Assembly (NCBI GenBank): GCA_032433765.1 | Contig: JAVIAB010000051.1 | Coordinates: 81,732,847-81,796,846 of the forward strand | DNA from: Megaustenia siamemsis | Taxonomy: Eukaryota > Mollusca > Gastropoda > Stylommatophora > Ariophantidae | Direction of reading: 5' to 3' | DNA: 64,000 nucleotides | In this document: positions 1 to 10,281 of the stretch, one piece after another | Position numbering within the stretch: position 1 is the first letter of the stretch | How the letters are laid out: each line of letters starts with the position of its first letter | Made by a program: the position numbers and the translations under genes | The notes under the pieces: generated by a model | The model's database searches: none | What the model saw: the letters and a program-made list of their open reading frames with translations, nothing else | Told to the model about the DNA's origin: nothing

Positions 1-91
1 CAGACCTGGCGTCTGAAATAACGTGGCCAAACTACTTCATTTTGTGTTTCTTCATAATAGTTTTAAAAAAATCATGTACTCAGAATGCCAT

Positions 92-135
92 CCCTCTCTC
101 TCTCTCTCTCAGAGTGTGTGTGTGTATATATATAC
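92..135. repeat. Short (CT)n / (GT)n / (AT)n microsatellite
   Basis: A CT run is followed directly by GT and AT dinucleotides. It sits about 75 bases upstream of the putative splice acceptor at 207-208 and is probably intronic. Confidence 0.8.
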
Positions 136-208
136 AAATTCAGAGAACTGTGCGATTAACAAAACTATTAATATTGTAACCAGTAATATTTTGCCTCGTA
201 ATATACAG

Positions 209-475
209 CCGCATGAGGTAGTACGTTTTATTTTGAAATTGTACTTCTATGTGGATCTTAGTAATGGAGAACAATGGGAATGGAAGCATCAAGCCCTTTA
301 CATGAGCTTCCTGGAACACATTCTGGTGCATCATTCTCACGAGTTTAGGCTAAGCGACAAAGATCAGCGACAGTTCCTCAAAAAGTATAATCAAGAGAAG
401 AGGCAGATGGTGATAACAGGTAAAGGGAGCTTGATGGGTCCAGTGATCAGAAGAGAACCAGAAGCAACACAATAA
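209..475 (+). CDS. Putative terminal exon of an unrecognised gene
   Basis: An open stretch of 88 codons ends in TAA at 473-475. A plausible acceptor, AATATACAG, ends at 208 and lies in frame with the exon. I chose the acceptor rather than the upstream ATG at 23 because the first 60 codons of the longer frame are encoded by CT, GT and AT microsatellite and look intronic. The peptide is of mixed, protein-like composition: a hydrophobic beginning (FILKLYFYVDL), then a likely helix (HQALYMSFLEHILVHHSHEF), then a charged basic tail (KYNQEKRQ). AATAAA at 471-476 overlaps the stop and could act as a poly(A) signal, but it is unusually close. I do not recognise the family. It could be the end of a gene lying mostly left of this window. 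Chance openness cannot be excluded at this length. Confidence 0.4.
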   Translation, partial: PHEVVRFILKLYFYVDLSNGEQWEWKHQALYMSFLEHILVHHSHEFRLSDKDQRQFLKKYNQEKRQMVITGKGSLMGPVIRREPEATQ

Positions 476-2568
476 ATGTAATGAACGGGGAGAAAAGGGG
501 AGACAGATAGACCGATCCATGTGCGAACAATGTAAGATGAGACAAGTTGTGTCTGTTTCTAACGCTTTGTAGCTTTTTCTGTCAGCTTCCTACCAAAACA
601 ATATTTTTGCCATCTTTTATATTTCCCATTTATCTCTTTTCTCACAGTTTGTCTAGTTTTCGCAAGATGTTCCAGCGGTTTCCTTCTCATTCTACGGCTC
701 AAAATTGATGATTGCTTCCTTCTGATGTTTAAAGTCTTCTTTTTCTTTGTTTCCTATTAGAACATTGTTACTTTTACATTCTTTTATAAATCCATGTTTT
801 TATTACTCATTTGTGCTCATGTCTCAACATTCGAAAAAAAAAGTCAACAGCCAACATGTTTTTGCTTGTCTTGCAGGGCAGCTACAAATTGTCTCCATTT
901 TGCACGGTCCGTCCTCCTGCGGTTCCACAGATCTGAACCGCCTCATTAGTTTCTTCTTTAACAAAACTGCGACAAATCGTTGTCTTTCTTCTGCCACTAT
1001 TCGCTTCTCAGTTCTCTGTATGATAGTTATTTGTTTCTAAATCTCATATGAGCACAACTCCGGCGCTTGATAAAATCAGGTGGTACAGTTTCTGTTTTTG
1101 ATCAATTTTTATTGGATCAAAATATCCGTTCCCATTTCAAGATGGAAGACGTTTCCTTAATGTGTGATCGTAGGATGAACAATCGTAAACATTTGTTGCT
1201 ACTGAAGTAGAAGACTACTATAAGCTGGGGAGACATTACACCAAACAAACGTACACATTTAAAAGGGGGGGGGGGTGGAGAAACTAAATAAGAATATAAA
1301 TCGAGCTATATTCGGAGAAAAGGCTACAAATAAGTGCACCGGTCTTGTGGTCAGAGTTGGACAACAGAAGAATCTAGTTTTAGGCTTTCATTTGGACACC
1401 GGGTGGTAAGAGGACACCGGGTGGTAAGAGGACACCGGGTGGTAAGAGAAGACAAGGAAGATCAAAATAAGGTCTATGACGTACACTTCATTATGGGCGT
1501 TCGACTCAAGGACAAAACAAGACCTATCTGTTGTTAATCGCTAGACAAGGAAAGTAATATTTATGTCTAATGTGCCGTCTTTTACCCGAAAGAAAATTCT
1601 ATCTATGTATCTAACTATTGACCTTTCGAGCTGTAGCAGGCCCATAGGGCATATACCCAGATAATCCTTCTCTTATCTAAATTAAAACAGAAGAGATTAA
1701 TTAGAACAAATGGAAGATGTGGACTAGATGGAAAAGTGGATGAAACTGGTCGCTTTCTAGTCCAATTAGGTAAACATTCCATTATCTATAAGGTCAATGG
1801 TTTCATTTTCTTGAACAGGTGAAATTTTTGAAAATATAAAGCGAACACAAGATGGTGTCCGCATTGGGGCATTGTGTCTTTACTCTGGGTCGTTGAGTTA
1901 AAACCAAAGACATCAAACTAATAGTAACACAACAGATCTTCTTGAGATATGACATGAAGAAAATAGAGCACGGAGAAAATGATGCTAATGAAAAAAAAAA
2001 TGGAAGTGAAAACTGGAGGGGGTGTGAAATGAAGAAAAATGGGCAAAAAAATAAAATAATGAAAAAAAAGCGGAGAGACAAATAAAGTAGTAGAAGACCA
2101 ATATGGATACTCCAACAAAATTACTTCCAATTAAGTCAATCCTTTGTCTGGGCCGTCTCGTACAAAAAAGTGCGTGGGGGAGGTGATTTGGGGGGGGGGG
2201 GGGAGAATGTAGAAAACTTGACACATGTAGACCGAGCTAAGTCGAGGGTAACACAAAATGGAGAAGGGGGGGGGGGCGCCCAGCAATACAAGAAATGTCC
2301 TCGGGCTATACGGAAGTAGGAAAACACTTCCAATGTAATTAGGCCCCTGAAGACTTTTCTTGATAATTGAGAACAAGACTGGAAACGAGAATATGACATA
2401 TAGTACGTCCCTGAAAGATAAATTATCTAGCACAGTTTTGTATTATATCAGGGATGGAACAGGCAAATAACTGCATTGCTGCGGTAAAGCTGGTAGCAGG
2501 GAGAAGGTGGTGGGGTGTACCAAACACTCCTACAAAATAAGGTGGTAACTTTACAAAAAAATGACAAA
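476..2568. other. Non-coding stretch with minor repeats
   Basis: No convincing gene is seen. It contains three copies of an 18-bp unit (GGACACCGGGTGGTAAGA, 1394-1449) and poly-G runs near 1265, 2190 and 2265. A minus-strand reading around 860-960 (RAKWRQFVAAL) resembles the far C-terminal end of LINE reverse transcriptases and may be a very degraded LINE tail. Short minus-strand open frames at 1800-2430 come from A- and G-rich low-complexity DNA. Confidence 0.5.
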
Positions 2569-2574
2569 ACATTA

Positions 2575-2608
2575 TGACGTTTCGGCCTACATGCGGTGCT
2601 CTTCAGAA
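2575..2608 (-). ncRNA. Hammerhead-like motif (degenerate), Penelope-type
   Basis: On the minus strand CTGAAGA is followed by a GC-rich arm containing GGCC and then GAAACGTC. This resembles the better-preserved copy at 7059-7084 and the copy at 30231-30258. The first core strand deviates from CTGATGA at one base. From family knowledge, hammerhead ribozyme motifs of this form lie in the terminal repeats of Penelope-like retroelements. No reverse transcriptase or GIY-YIG frame is seen beside it, so it would be a truncated end. Confidence 0.3.
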
Positions 2609-2778
2609 AACAAGAACACCAACGGACAACGAAATGTTCAATGCGTGTTCTAGTCGAGCCAGAACTAGTACGTCGGACTGCCCATCAGCATGATGATGTT
2701 CTGTGCTGATTTCAGGCTCAATGTTGCATTTCATTTTTAAATTAATTATTTACATTTAATATAATACATTTAATCAGC

Positions 2779-3214
2779 ATTTTTTGGCCATGTAGTGCGA
2801 AGAGAAAAACTGGAATATATTGTAACAACAGGGAAAATTGAGGGACGAAGAGATAGAGGGAAGCAAAGAGAAAAAATACCAGACAGCTTAAGAGAATGGC
2901 TTGGCAGAAGGTCAACAACAGAAATAATAAATAATTGTCGTGATCGAAAGTTGTGGAGAGACATGATCATCTATGCCAGCAGGTCCGGTACTTGATGATG
3001 ATGAATGAGAAAAGAACAACTGGAATATATTGTAACAACTGGGAAAATTGAGGGACGAAGAGATAGAGGGAAGCAAAGAGAAAAAATACCAGACAGCTTA
3101 AGAGAATGGCTTGGCAGAAAGTCAACAACAGAAATGATAAAGAACTGTCGAGATCGAAAGTTGTGGAGAGACATGATCACCTATGCCAGTAGGCCCGGTA
3201 CTTGATGATGATAT
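2779..3214 (+). mobile_element. Two tandem LINE 3' tails (group A, RTE-like)
   Basis: Two head-to-tail copies with a period of exactly 210 bp (for example 2795 against 3005), about 95% identical, each encode the C-terminal tail of an RTE-like endonuclease/reverse transcriptase. The residues EYIVTTGKIEGRRDRGKQRE and DRKLWRDMI are typical of that tail. Each copy ends with two stops and then a TGATGATGAT-type simple tail, the usual 3' end of this group. The first copy also keeps the preceding FGHVVRRE motif. Everything upstream (endonuclease, RT core) is missing. The pair could be one insertion duplicated in tandem, or a second extremely truncated copy inserted into the TGATGA tail of the first. 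Confidence 0.85.
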
Positions 3215-3645
3215 TTATATACAAATCCAAGATACACTCTTCGTCACAAGCAGAGCTTGCTCCAGTTAGAGAAGTCTACATCAATGAATATCATTTTGTA
3301 GTTATTAAAAATGGTCAGATTCTCACGCTAGCTGAAGGTCATAAAACTGGCATTATGTCGATATAACTAGCAATATTTAAGAGACGAGGACTCGCTGAGA
3401 CTTAATATGTTTTCGTTATCTCTCTGAAGAGAGAATAGTAACGCTATAATTTCGTATTAATCAAACACTTTCTCAAAACAAATGAAAGTCTAGGCAAGTT
3501 GTCTTTAATCTATACAACACCTATTTCTCATGTGTCTGTGATCGCACGCTCGAGCGTTAGTCGATGAGTTGTGCTTTTACTAAGAAATCATTAAGCAGAA
3601 AGGTACGGTATGTATCCGAGTAAAGACACATTATTGGTTGTGAAT
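3215..3645. other. No recognised feature
   Basis: A-T rich, single-copy-looking sequence between the LINE tails and the unrecognised minus-strand frame. I see nothing in it that I can name. Confidence 0.5.
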
Positions 3646-4059
3646 TCATTGGTTGTGAATTATTGGTTGTGCTTCATGTGAGCACATGGCACGCGCAGTA
3701 TGCCGCGTGTAAAAGATATTGGCGAGAAGCAAACACGGGTGTGTATCAAGAGGCGTCATGGATCGGTCATCAGGTTTGAAGTATGGAGGAGTCATACACC
3801 CGCACCTGAATACAGGTGTGAACTTGATTCCACCACTACGTATTCCCCAATCAAAGCGATCCGCATCTCCCATCAATTCTTTATCTGAGATCCTGACTGT
3901 AAAACACCTCATTGTGGGCCCATGAACCACGTCTCCACCTTCAGCAACCAGTTCCTCAACTTCTTTCACATGATACCCAGCTCGCGCCACTAGCTCGAGA
4001 GAAATTTCAACCAACAACGCGGCCTTAGATGGATCCATAACACTTCCGTCTGCCTTCAC
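3646..4059 (-). CDS. Unrecognised open frame, possibly one exon
   Basis: A 137-codon minus-strand frame of balanced, protein-like composition in its first 90 residues (AALLVEISLELVARAGYHVK, then VEELVAEGGDVVHG, then FDWGIRSGGIKFTPVFRCG). The last 40 residues are rich in Cys, His and Thr and look less convincing. The sequence just upstream on the coding strand, including the first codons, lies in a 203-bp tandem duplication (4045-4388), so the start of this frame is duplicated. An AG just before the frame could be a splice acceptor. I do not recognise the family and find no catalytic motif. It may be an exon, a gene fragment, or part of an uncharacterised repeat. Confidence 0.3.
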   Translation of the reverse strand: MKADGSVMDPSKAALLVEISLELVARAGYHVKEVEELVAEGGDVVHGPTMRCFTVRISDKELMGDADRFDWGIRSGGIKFTPVFRCGCMTPPYFKPDDRSMTPLDTHPCLLLANIFYTRHTARAMCSHEAQPIIHNQ

Positions 4060-4388
4060 TTCTTAACAATATGGAACATGTTTAGACAGACCGTCATGTG
4101 AGCTTGTGTATGTGTGCATGTTTATATAACTCAATAACTCAATATGAATGTTGTTAAATTTGCCACAGATGACTGCAACCAACAGTTCATTGTGTCTTTG
4201 GTAGCAACTTAATTCTGAAACACAAACCTCTCTATTATTTGATGACTCCCGTCTGCCTTAATTTCTTACCAATATGGAACACGTTTAGACAGACCGTAAT
4301 GTGAGCTTGTGTATATGTGCATGTTTATATAAATATTGTTAAATTTGCCACAGATGACTGCAACCAACAGTTCATTGTGTCTTTGGTA
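4045..4388. repeat. 203-bp tandem duplication, second copy split by a transposon
   Basis: Copy 1 runs from about 4045 to 4247. Copy 2 starts about 4248, runs to the TA at 4387-4388, and resumes at 6842-6885 after the transposon (shared text: GCAACTTAA.TCTGAAAC.CA, then CTCTCTATTATTTGAT). Copy 1 carries an 18-bp extra segment near 4130-4147 (ATAACTCAATAACTCAAT) absent from copy 2. That segment equals the simple tail of the RNase H LINE group found elsewhere in this window. Copy 1 at 4195-4212 preserves the unoccupied target of the transposon. Confidence 0.9.
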
Positions 4389-6839
4389 TTGGTCGTTTCA
4401 AATCTAAATGTTCACGATTAACATGAAATATCTCCTCTTTCCCTGCACTTACAAACTTGATTTTTTGCATCTGGCCTCGTTTTCCAAGGTCCCACCGATT
4501 TCACAAAATTTAATGATGTAGGAAGTATGCTTCATCATGAAGCAGCACTTTCCTTTGATCTCAGTGAATTTACGGATCTTTTTGCTCCTGGAGAAAATAA
4601 TTTACCGTACATTAATGGAAATCAGCTTCTCGACATAGGCGTCTCTACACAACTTGAAAGTTGGAGGCGTTTATCAACTGTTTACTTTCTATTGTTTACT
4701 TTCTTTAAAATACCATGAGAATGTCAATGTTATAGCCTTTACAGACGGTCTAAAACAAATCAGCGTATAAACAGTTCCATTAATGAAAACTATTTAAACA
4801 ATATACAACAAAGAATACATTTAAAAAAATTAATTATCCGTTGCGAGCGATAACGAGCATGACATATCAAGCAAAGTTATTGTTTATGGGTACGCATGTG
4901 ACTAAAGAGTCCGATGTAAGCACGGGATCCTCTTCACTGTAAAGAGCTACATTGTTCGTTTTATGTCTTTCCATGTGACTTTCATTATTTTACGTAAACA
5001 AGACATATGAAAGTGATTTAGTTTCTTTGCATGCCTGCAGTACACATATCAAGAATCTTTACATTTTCAAAACGTTATCAACTTTAGCTAAAGATTGATC
5101 ATGCGGACATATAAAAACGTCCATTATTATTTCATTTATTCTGAATCAGAGGAGTCTAACATATTGATTACTAATCTGGGCTGAACGAACGATAGTCCAT
5201 CTTTTTTCCAATAGTCATTTTCTTCTTTTAAGACATGATCTTCACATTTGCACCAAAAATCTTTGTCAATCTGTGATAGAGCAGCATATGTCAGTCCTTT
5301 TATATCGCATAGTTTAAAACTTGTATTCTCAGCTGCCACCTGCCCTTTAATTGTTGCCCAAACGAGTTCAATGGGGTTTAATTGTGGATGATAAGGGGGC
5401 AGTCTCAAGCACGTATGACCATGCTGTTGAATGATTTTGTCTATTTGGAATACTTTGGTCTTTTGCGATTTCTTAACAAGTGACAGTAATTCAGGTTTCA
5501 AAAATCCCTCGTTAAATGGAATTCCTTCCTTTCTTAGCCAAATCTTTATAACATCTTTTGTACTGGTAGATGTAGGAATTTTGTCTTCTTCTGCCACAGC
5601 GTTGTGGTACGACGCGTTGTCCATTACCAGACAGGATGGTCTGTCTAGAATTGGAAGAAGAGTATTTTCAATCCACTCTCTAAATATATGGCCATTCATC
5701 TCGGTGTGATAGTCCCTGTTGTCAGTATAATTAGAGGTGAATATAAGTTCTGCATTTTTCACCAACCCTTCTTTTCGGCTGCCTGCATGTGCCATTATAA
5801 TACGCTGTCCTTTTCCAGTGGGTACACATCTTTTAATACTTCCATCTGATAACTGCCATTCCTTTGCACTTGTGTGGTGAGAATTTATCCAAGATTCATC
5901 TAGAAATACAATATCATAACCTTGGTTACGCATTTCCCGTACTTCACGTAAATATTTACTCCTCATAGAAACTAAGTGCGGCTTCTCGCAGATGACATTT
6001 CTACCACTATCGTACTTTCTAAACGTAAAACCGATGCTTCTAACAGTTCTCCATAATGTTGTTTTCGACACAACAATGTCATTTTCTGCTCTCAGTCGAA
6101 TTTTCAGTTTTCTTAAAGTCACAGTTTCTTTGGAATCGAACATTTTACAAATTGCTCTTCTAATCACTTCCTTGTCAAAACTATCTACTACTTTCTTTCT
6201 TCCTAGCGTCCTAGTCTTGATTGAACTGGACACTCCGTTAGCTTTAAGCACTTGTTTGAAAAAGCGTTTGCTTATACCCAATGCGTGAATAGTTCTCTTT
6301 TCTGGCTTTGAGATGCTTCGATACAGTTTTCCACGCTTAGCTTCTATGCAAAAATATTTATACACCTTTATTGCCACTGATTGCAATGTAATGAACTTTA
6401 CTTTTATACCCATTGACTAACAGATCCCAAATTTAACGAAATTGCCCAATAATTAGGATACGCCGTTGCACATAAATCACAACAAAACGACAGGAAATGG
6501 GATGCACCGGATATAAAATTATAACTATGACGCGTTTTATGTGTTTTTTAGTGCTTAAAACAGGGAAATTGGCGCGCATTACGTTCAAGATGACAAGTCC
6601 GTGGGTGCTCACTCATATGAAGCGGTAATTCCTCCAAATATATGGTTTGACCAAAATGCCTTAAATTTGTATACTTCAAATAAAGAATATTTAAAACTAT
6701 ACGTTTGTTGGTGAGGAAATGAATGTACTTCTTGGGACCAAAAAATCACAAGACCATATGCAAAATTTCAGCATTATCAATCAATTGGTTGCAGAGATAT
6801 GGAATTTTAAACACCTTCAAAATATTTTGAAACGACCTA
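4389..6839 (-). mobile_element. Complete 2451-bp TA-flanked DDE transposon (Tc1/mariner-like, long-spacer type)
   Basis: The ends are 14-bp terminal inverted repeats with one mismatch: TTGGTCGTTTCAAA at 4389-4402, and the complement of TAGGTCGTTTCAAA at 6826-6839. A TA dinucleotide flanks both ends (4387-4388 and 6840-6841). The tandem paralogue of the target at 4195-4212 reads straight through with a single TA, which fixes both boundaries and the duplication to the base. One long minus-strand gene (5136-6413) fills the middle. About 420 bp upstream of it presumably holds the promoter, and about 750 bp lies downstream. A short plus-strand open stretch at 4527-4718 is unrecognised and may be spurious. 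TA targeting and the DDE layout place it in or near the IS630/Tc1/mariner group. Confidence 0.93.
5136..6413 (-). CDS. Intact DDE transposase, IS630/Tc1/mariner-related, DD83E spacing
   Basis: A 425-residue protein with no internal stop or frameshift. The N-terminal ~130 residues are basic and look like paired helix-turn-helix DNA-binding domains (FKQVLKANG near 53; SKTTLWRTVRSIGF at 116-129). The catalytic core follows with FLDESW (D172), LVMDNASYH (D265) and YHPQLNPIELVW (E349). By my count 83 residues separate D265 and E349, far more than the 34-41 usual in Tc1 and mariner; the insert is Lys- and Glu-rich. I recall a eukaryotic group called Sailor described with about 82-residue spacing and TA targets; this assignment needs a search. 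The C-terminus is acidic (DSSDSE). AATAAA overlaps the stop on the coding strand. The protein would cut and rejoin the element's own ends in the nucleus. Intact reading plus clean ends suggest recent insertion. Confidence 0.92.
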   Translation of the reverse strand: MGIKVKFITLQSVAIKVYKYFCIEAKRGKLYRSISKPEKRTIHALGISKRFFKQVLKANGVSSSIKTRTLGRKKVVDSFDKEVIRRAICKMFDSKETVTLRKLKIRLRAENDIVVSKTTLWRTVRSIGFTFRKYDSGRNVICEKPHLVSMRSKYLREVREMRNQGYDIVFLDESWINSHHTSAKEWQLSDGSIKRCVPTGKGQRIIMAHAGSRKEGLVKNAELIFTSNYTDNRDYHTEMNGHIFREWIENTLLPILDRPSCLVMDNASYHNAVAEEDKIPTSTSTKDVIKIWLRKEGIPFNEGFLKPELLSLVKKSQKTKVFQIDKIIQQHGHTCLRLPPYHPQLNPIELVWATIKGQVAAENTSFKLCDIKGLTYAALSQIDKDFWCKCEDHVLKEENDYWKKDGLSFVQPRLVINMLDSSDSE

Positions 6840-7050
6840 TAGCAACTTAAGTCTGAAACGCAAACCTCTCTATTATTTGATCATGTCTTCCCACCTTCTC
6901 TATGGCTTGTTAGTTCTCTCTCTCTCTTACAATTTCATGAAATACTGCTTTAACAAACACTGGTGAACGGAGAGCATAGCAGTGCCATCCCCTCTAATTA
7001 AATTTCTTCACATCTGAAATGATGTGATTGATTCACACAATTTTAATTTG

Positions 7051-7092
7051 CGTTATACCTGATGAAGGCTTTTGCCGAAACGTCGTATTTTG
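7051..7092 (+). ncRNA. Hammerhead ribozyme-like core, Penelope-type end
   Basis: CTGATGA (7059-7065) is followed by a small stem-loop AGGC-TTTT-GCC and then GAAA with CGTC (7077-7084). These are the two conserved core strands of a hammerhead around a short stem II, followed by a GTC triplet with almost no stem III. Minimal hammerheads of this shape are known from Penelope-like retroelements and tend to need a dimer to cleave. A related sequence lies at 30231-30260 and a degenerate one at 2575-2608. I see no Penelope reverse transcriptase nearby, so this is probably a truncated terminal repeat. Activity is untested. Confidence 0.45.
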
Positions 7093-7956
7093 TCTTTTCT
7101 ATTAGTTGAACTGCTTTTACGTATTTAGTATTTGTGCTTACCTTGGCATCAGAAGACCACCTTACTTGACGGATTTTGTTCAGATATCGTTCTGTAGCTC
7201 GCGTAGCAAAGACATAAACGTGGGATGGCAGCGTCGGGCCAAGGCAAGTCTTGAGACGCCCACCAAAACAAGCATTATCTGCTCCTACCTTTCCTATCCT
7301 CCTATAATTGTCTCCTCCCATAAGAATGTTGCGTCCTCCACGCACCAGCAGTTTCTAGTGTTATGTGTGTGTGTACAGGTTCATTATAAGTCCCATGTCT
7401 ACATCATAAAGAACATTATCAATGTATGACACAACGATTATGCAAGAACATTTATATGTCACGATGAGTTTATTTTAGTGCTGTCATTCAAACAGTTGAT
7501 TATAATTTATTTTTTGGTTTTATTCTAAATTCTAAACTATTCCTATTTCAGAATGTGAACATGCTCATGTCTTTACTTCGACATCTAGGAAATTATTAAT
7601 TTCAAGATTAATCTATGTTCAAATGAGACCATTAAAAACCATTCACTTTTTACAGACATTTTTTCAAAATTTTTCAAAGTTTTTTTTTCTCCAAAATGTA
7701 CTTGCACACATTCTTTATCGTTACAGTGTGTACCTATAAGCAAATGTCTTTATAAACACATGTATAATTGCGCCTTTTGTTTAGCTGAAGTTGTCTTTAT
7801 CTGTCACTGTTTTAGAGAAAAGCAGACAGACTTTTATTGGGTATCTTTTTCAGAAACATTACTCTCCCATTAAAGACCGTAGAGGGATTAATTCTGGGTT
7901 CCTTTCAATAAAACCGCTATGGGTAATTACCTCATATGGTGGACTTTCATTTCTCA
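7093..7956. other. No recognised feature
   Basis: T-rich sequence. A 100-codon minus-strand frame at 7043-7345 overlaps the hammerhead-like motif and is not recognised; its composition does not persuade me that it is coding. Confidence 0.4.
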
Positions 7957-8385
7957 TTCCTCTTCTTCTTCCTTTTTCTGCTTTGCTTTCCTCATTTGCC
8001 TTTCAGCATAAGGAGGAGATATAATTTGCGGTCTGTTGCTCTTCTGTTCGCTTCTGCTGCTGTCATGTTTACTTGTGCTTCTAATATTCCATCCATCCAT
8101 CTTTTTTGTTATCGACCCTTGGGTCTGGTATTCTTGCAACGTTTATTGAGGGCTCGTTGTGTTGGTTTTTTTTTTATCTTTCTGCCTTGTCCCGTGATCA
8201 AACCATTGTATCTGTTGTTTCTTTATATGTTCTATGGCTGGGGTTATTCCTAGCTTTTTTTCTCAGTTCTTCATTTCCGATCTTATCTCGTCATTCGTCT
8301 AACACATTTCATCTCAGTAGAGGTTGTTTTTATTGTGGTTGTTGCATCTAGGGTCCAGGTCAAGCATTGGTAACACAACGTTGGG
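7957..8385 (-). mobile_element. LINE 3' tail, group C (degenerate)
   Basis: On the minus strand this is a diverged copy of the C-terminal reverse transcriptase tail found at 23985-24425, aligning from the WTLDAR-like region to the poly-Glu-like end. Frameshifts and stops break the frame. The copy is truncated at 8385, and the RT core is missing. Confidence 0.75.
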
Positions 8386-9110
8386 ACACTTCTCATTAAA
8401 CTAGCTAATCTCCTGAAAACCCGCCCACACATAAATTGGCTACAATCCAACCACTGACATCAAAATATAAGAAAAATCAATTACAAATGCATGTTCAGAC
8501 CTGAAAGAAGGATATTTGCAGATCTATTAGTGAACGAGTCTTGCCAATGGGAACTCAAGTCGCTGGAGCATGTTTCACCTAGATTTCCCAAATAAATCAT
8601 CAATCCTGAGATGACCTCTCAACCCAAGTAACAAATGTATGTCACCGGCGTTAATAAATACCCACACATAAAAAGCACATCGATCACACATTTGAAAGGT
8701 TATTTGCTTTTGCGATCAAGGCCACGTGTTTTTTTCATCTTGTGTATGTAAAGTTCGCACTTGTTGATTTATGTGTCTCATTTTGATAGCAGAAACTGGT
8801 TAGATAACTCCTATTTGGACGTTTTATTCCAAATATGAAAAGCTTATATTTGTTTACCATTTGGTGCTACCATCTTATTCATGTGTAGCTTTCCTCTCTG
8901 TAATATTCTAACAAATGTATCGCTGGTTGTATTGTAATTTATTATATTAAACCTTATATTGCTACACGTTTTGACTAACCAACGCAATTAGAGCATATTT
9001 AAGAGATCATTGTGCCGGTGAAAACACAGAACTAAAAATTTGCAGGGGCAAACACGTCGACATTTGTTGCTAGTACTGTAGCACCAGGTCCCCTTCAAGT
9101 GAAGATATCC
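8386..9110. other. No recognised feature
   Basis: A-T rich, apparently unique sequence with no convincing open frame, simple repeat or element end. Probably intergenic or intronic. Confidence 0.5.
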
Positions 9111-9975
9111 TTGAGTGCCCTATTCGCATCTAAGGTTGACTACCATGGAGCACCATTCCACTGTCTCTTGTTTTGATAGAGTAGGTTGTTATAGACTGAC
9201 TTGTCCATCTTTTCATGTTACTTGTCCATGTAGTCTTAGTCTGCCTCTGCCTCTTTTACCTTGTATTTCTCTTTCAAGATTACTTTTAGTAGGCCGCTGT
9301 GTCTTTTAACGTGTTCCAAAAATCTCATTTATCTTGTTTTAATTGAATTTAGTAGTTCTATTTTCATTTTTAATCGTTTTAAGACTTCATCGTTTGTTTT
9401 CTTTTCTTGCCACCCAATTCTACTTATTCTTCTATAAATCCACATTTCAAAGAATTCAATTTTCTGTTCTGCTTTCTTGTCTAATGTCCATGTTTTTGCA
9501 CCATACAGGAATCTTGAGGAGACATTTTGCTATTCTTAATTTTAGTCTTAGTGTTATTTATTTTGATGTTAGTATATTTTTCATGGCATTAAAGTTACTT
9601 TTTGCCATTCCTATTCTTTTTTTTATCTCAATTTTACATTTTTCCATCACTGGTTATAGCATGTCCAAAGTAGTTGTAGCTCTGAACTATCTCCAGGTCT
9701 ATTCCTTCAATTTTTGTATCCACGTGTAGGTTTGAAGTATTTTTTTTGTTTATGACCATAGTTTTAGTCTTCTTTGATATTCATATCTAATCCCTATTTT
9801 TTTTTTGCTTATCATGTTTATTTCATTAAGTAATTGTTGTAGATATGTTGGATTTTCTGCTAGTAATACAGTATAATCAGCATATCTTAAGTTGATTAAT
9901 TTCCCATTAATGTTTAGACCCGTGATGTTTTTAAAGATGTGCTCAGTGTATAGATTGAACAAGCTTCGTGACAGC
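9111..9975 (-). mobile_element. 5'-truncated LINE, group B, reverse transcriptase remnant
   Basis: The minus strand reads from part of the reverse transcriptase palm to the C-terminal tail. The segment LFNLYTEHIF...NLRYAD-Y-TVLLAENP contains the YADD catalytic box mutated to YADY, which removes a metal-binding aspartate. Downstream lie degenerate forms of the WTLDKKTEQRIEAFEMWIYRR and HVKRHNSLLK motifs seen intact at 31015-31554. Several frameshifts and a poly-T interruption show it is dead. The 5' end is truncated near 9975. Confidence 0.8.
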
Positions 9976-10281
9976 GAAGAAAACAATTCAAAAATAAAGC
10001 CTGGGTACAGGTTTACAATATAATTAACGTTTGTCAGTATAAGAAGAAAAAAATGGTATATGATAGTTACCTACAGTTTGTGTTTTGTTTGGATTTAAGT
10101 GTTAGAGGGGAAAAGGCAGTCATTTCAAGTCATTTCTATAAGGATTGGCATAATACCTACCCTACAACATCACCTATAACATTGTCCTTCCGTCAGGGAA
10201 CAAAGAAGAAGCACTAAAACCATATTTTTCGTACATCATCAAGAGTGAAGGGAGGGAACTCGTTCTTCTCTTTACCGTACC
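9976..10281. other. No recognised feature
   Basis: About 300 bases between the truncated LINE and the 26-bp minisatellite; nothing recognised. Confidence 0.5.
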
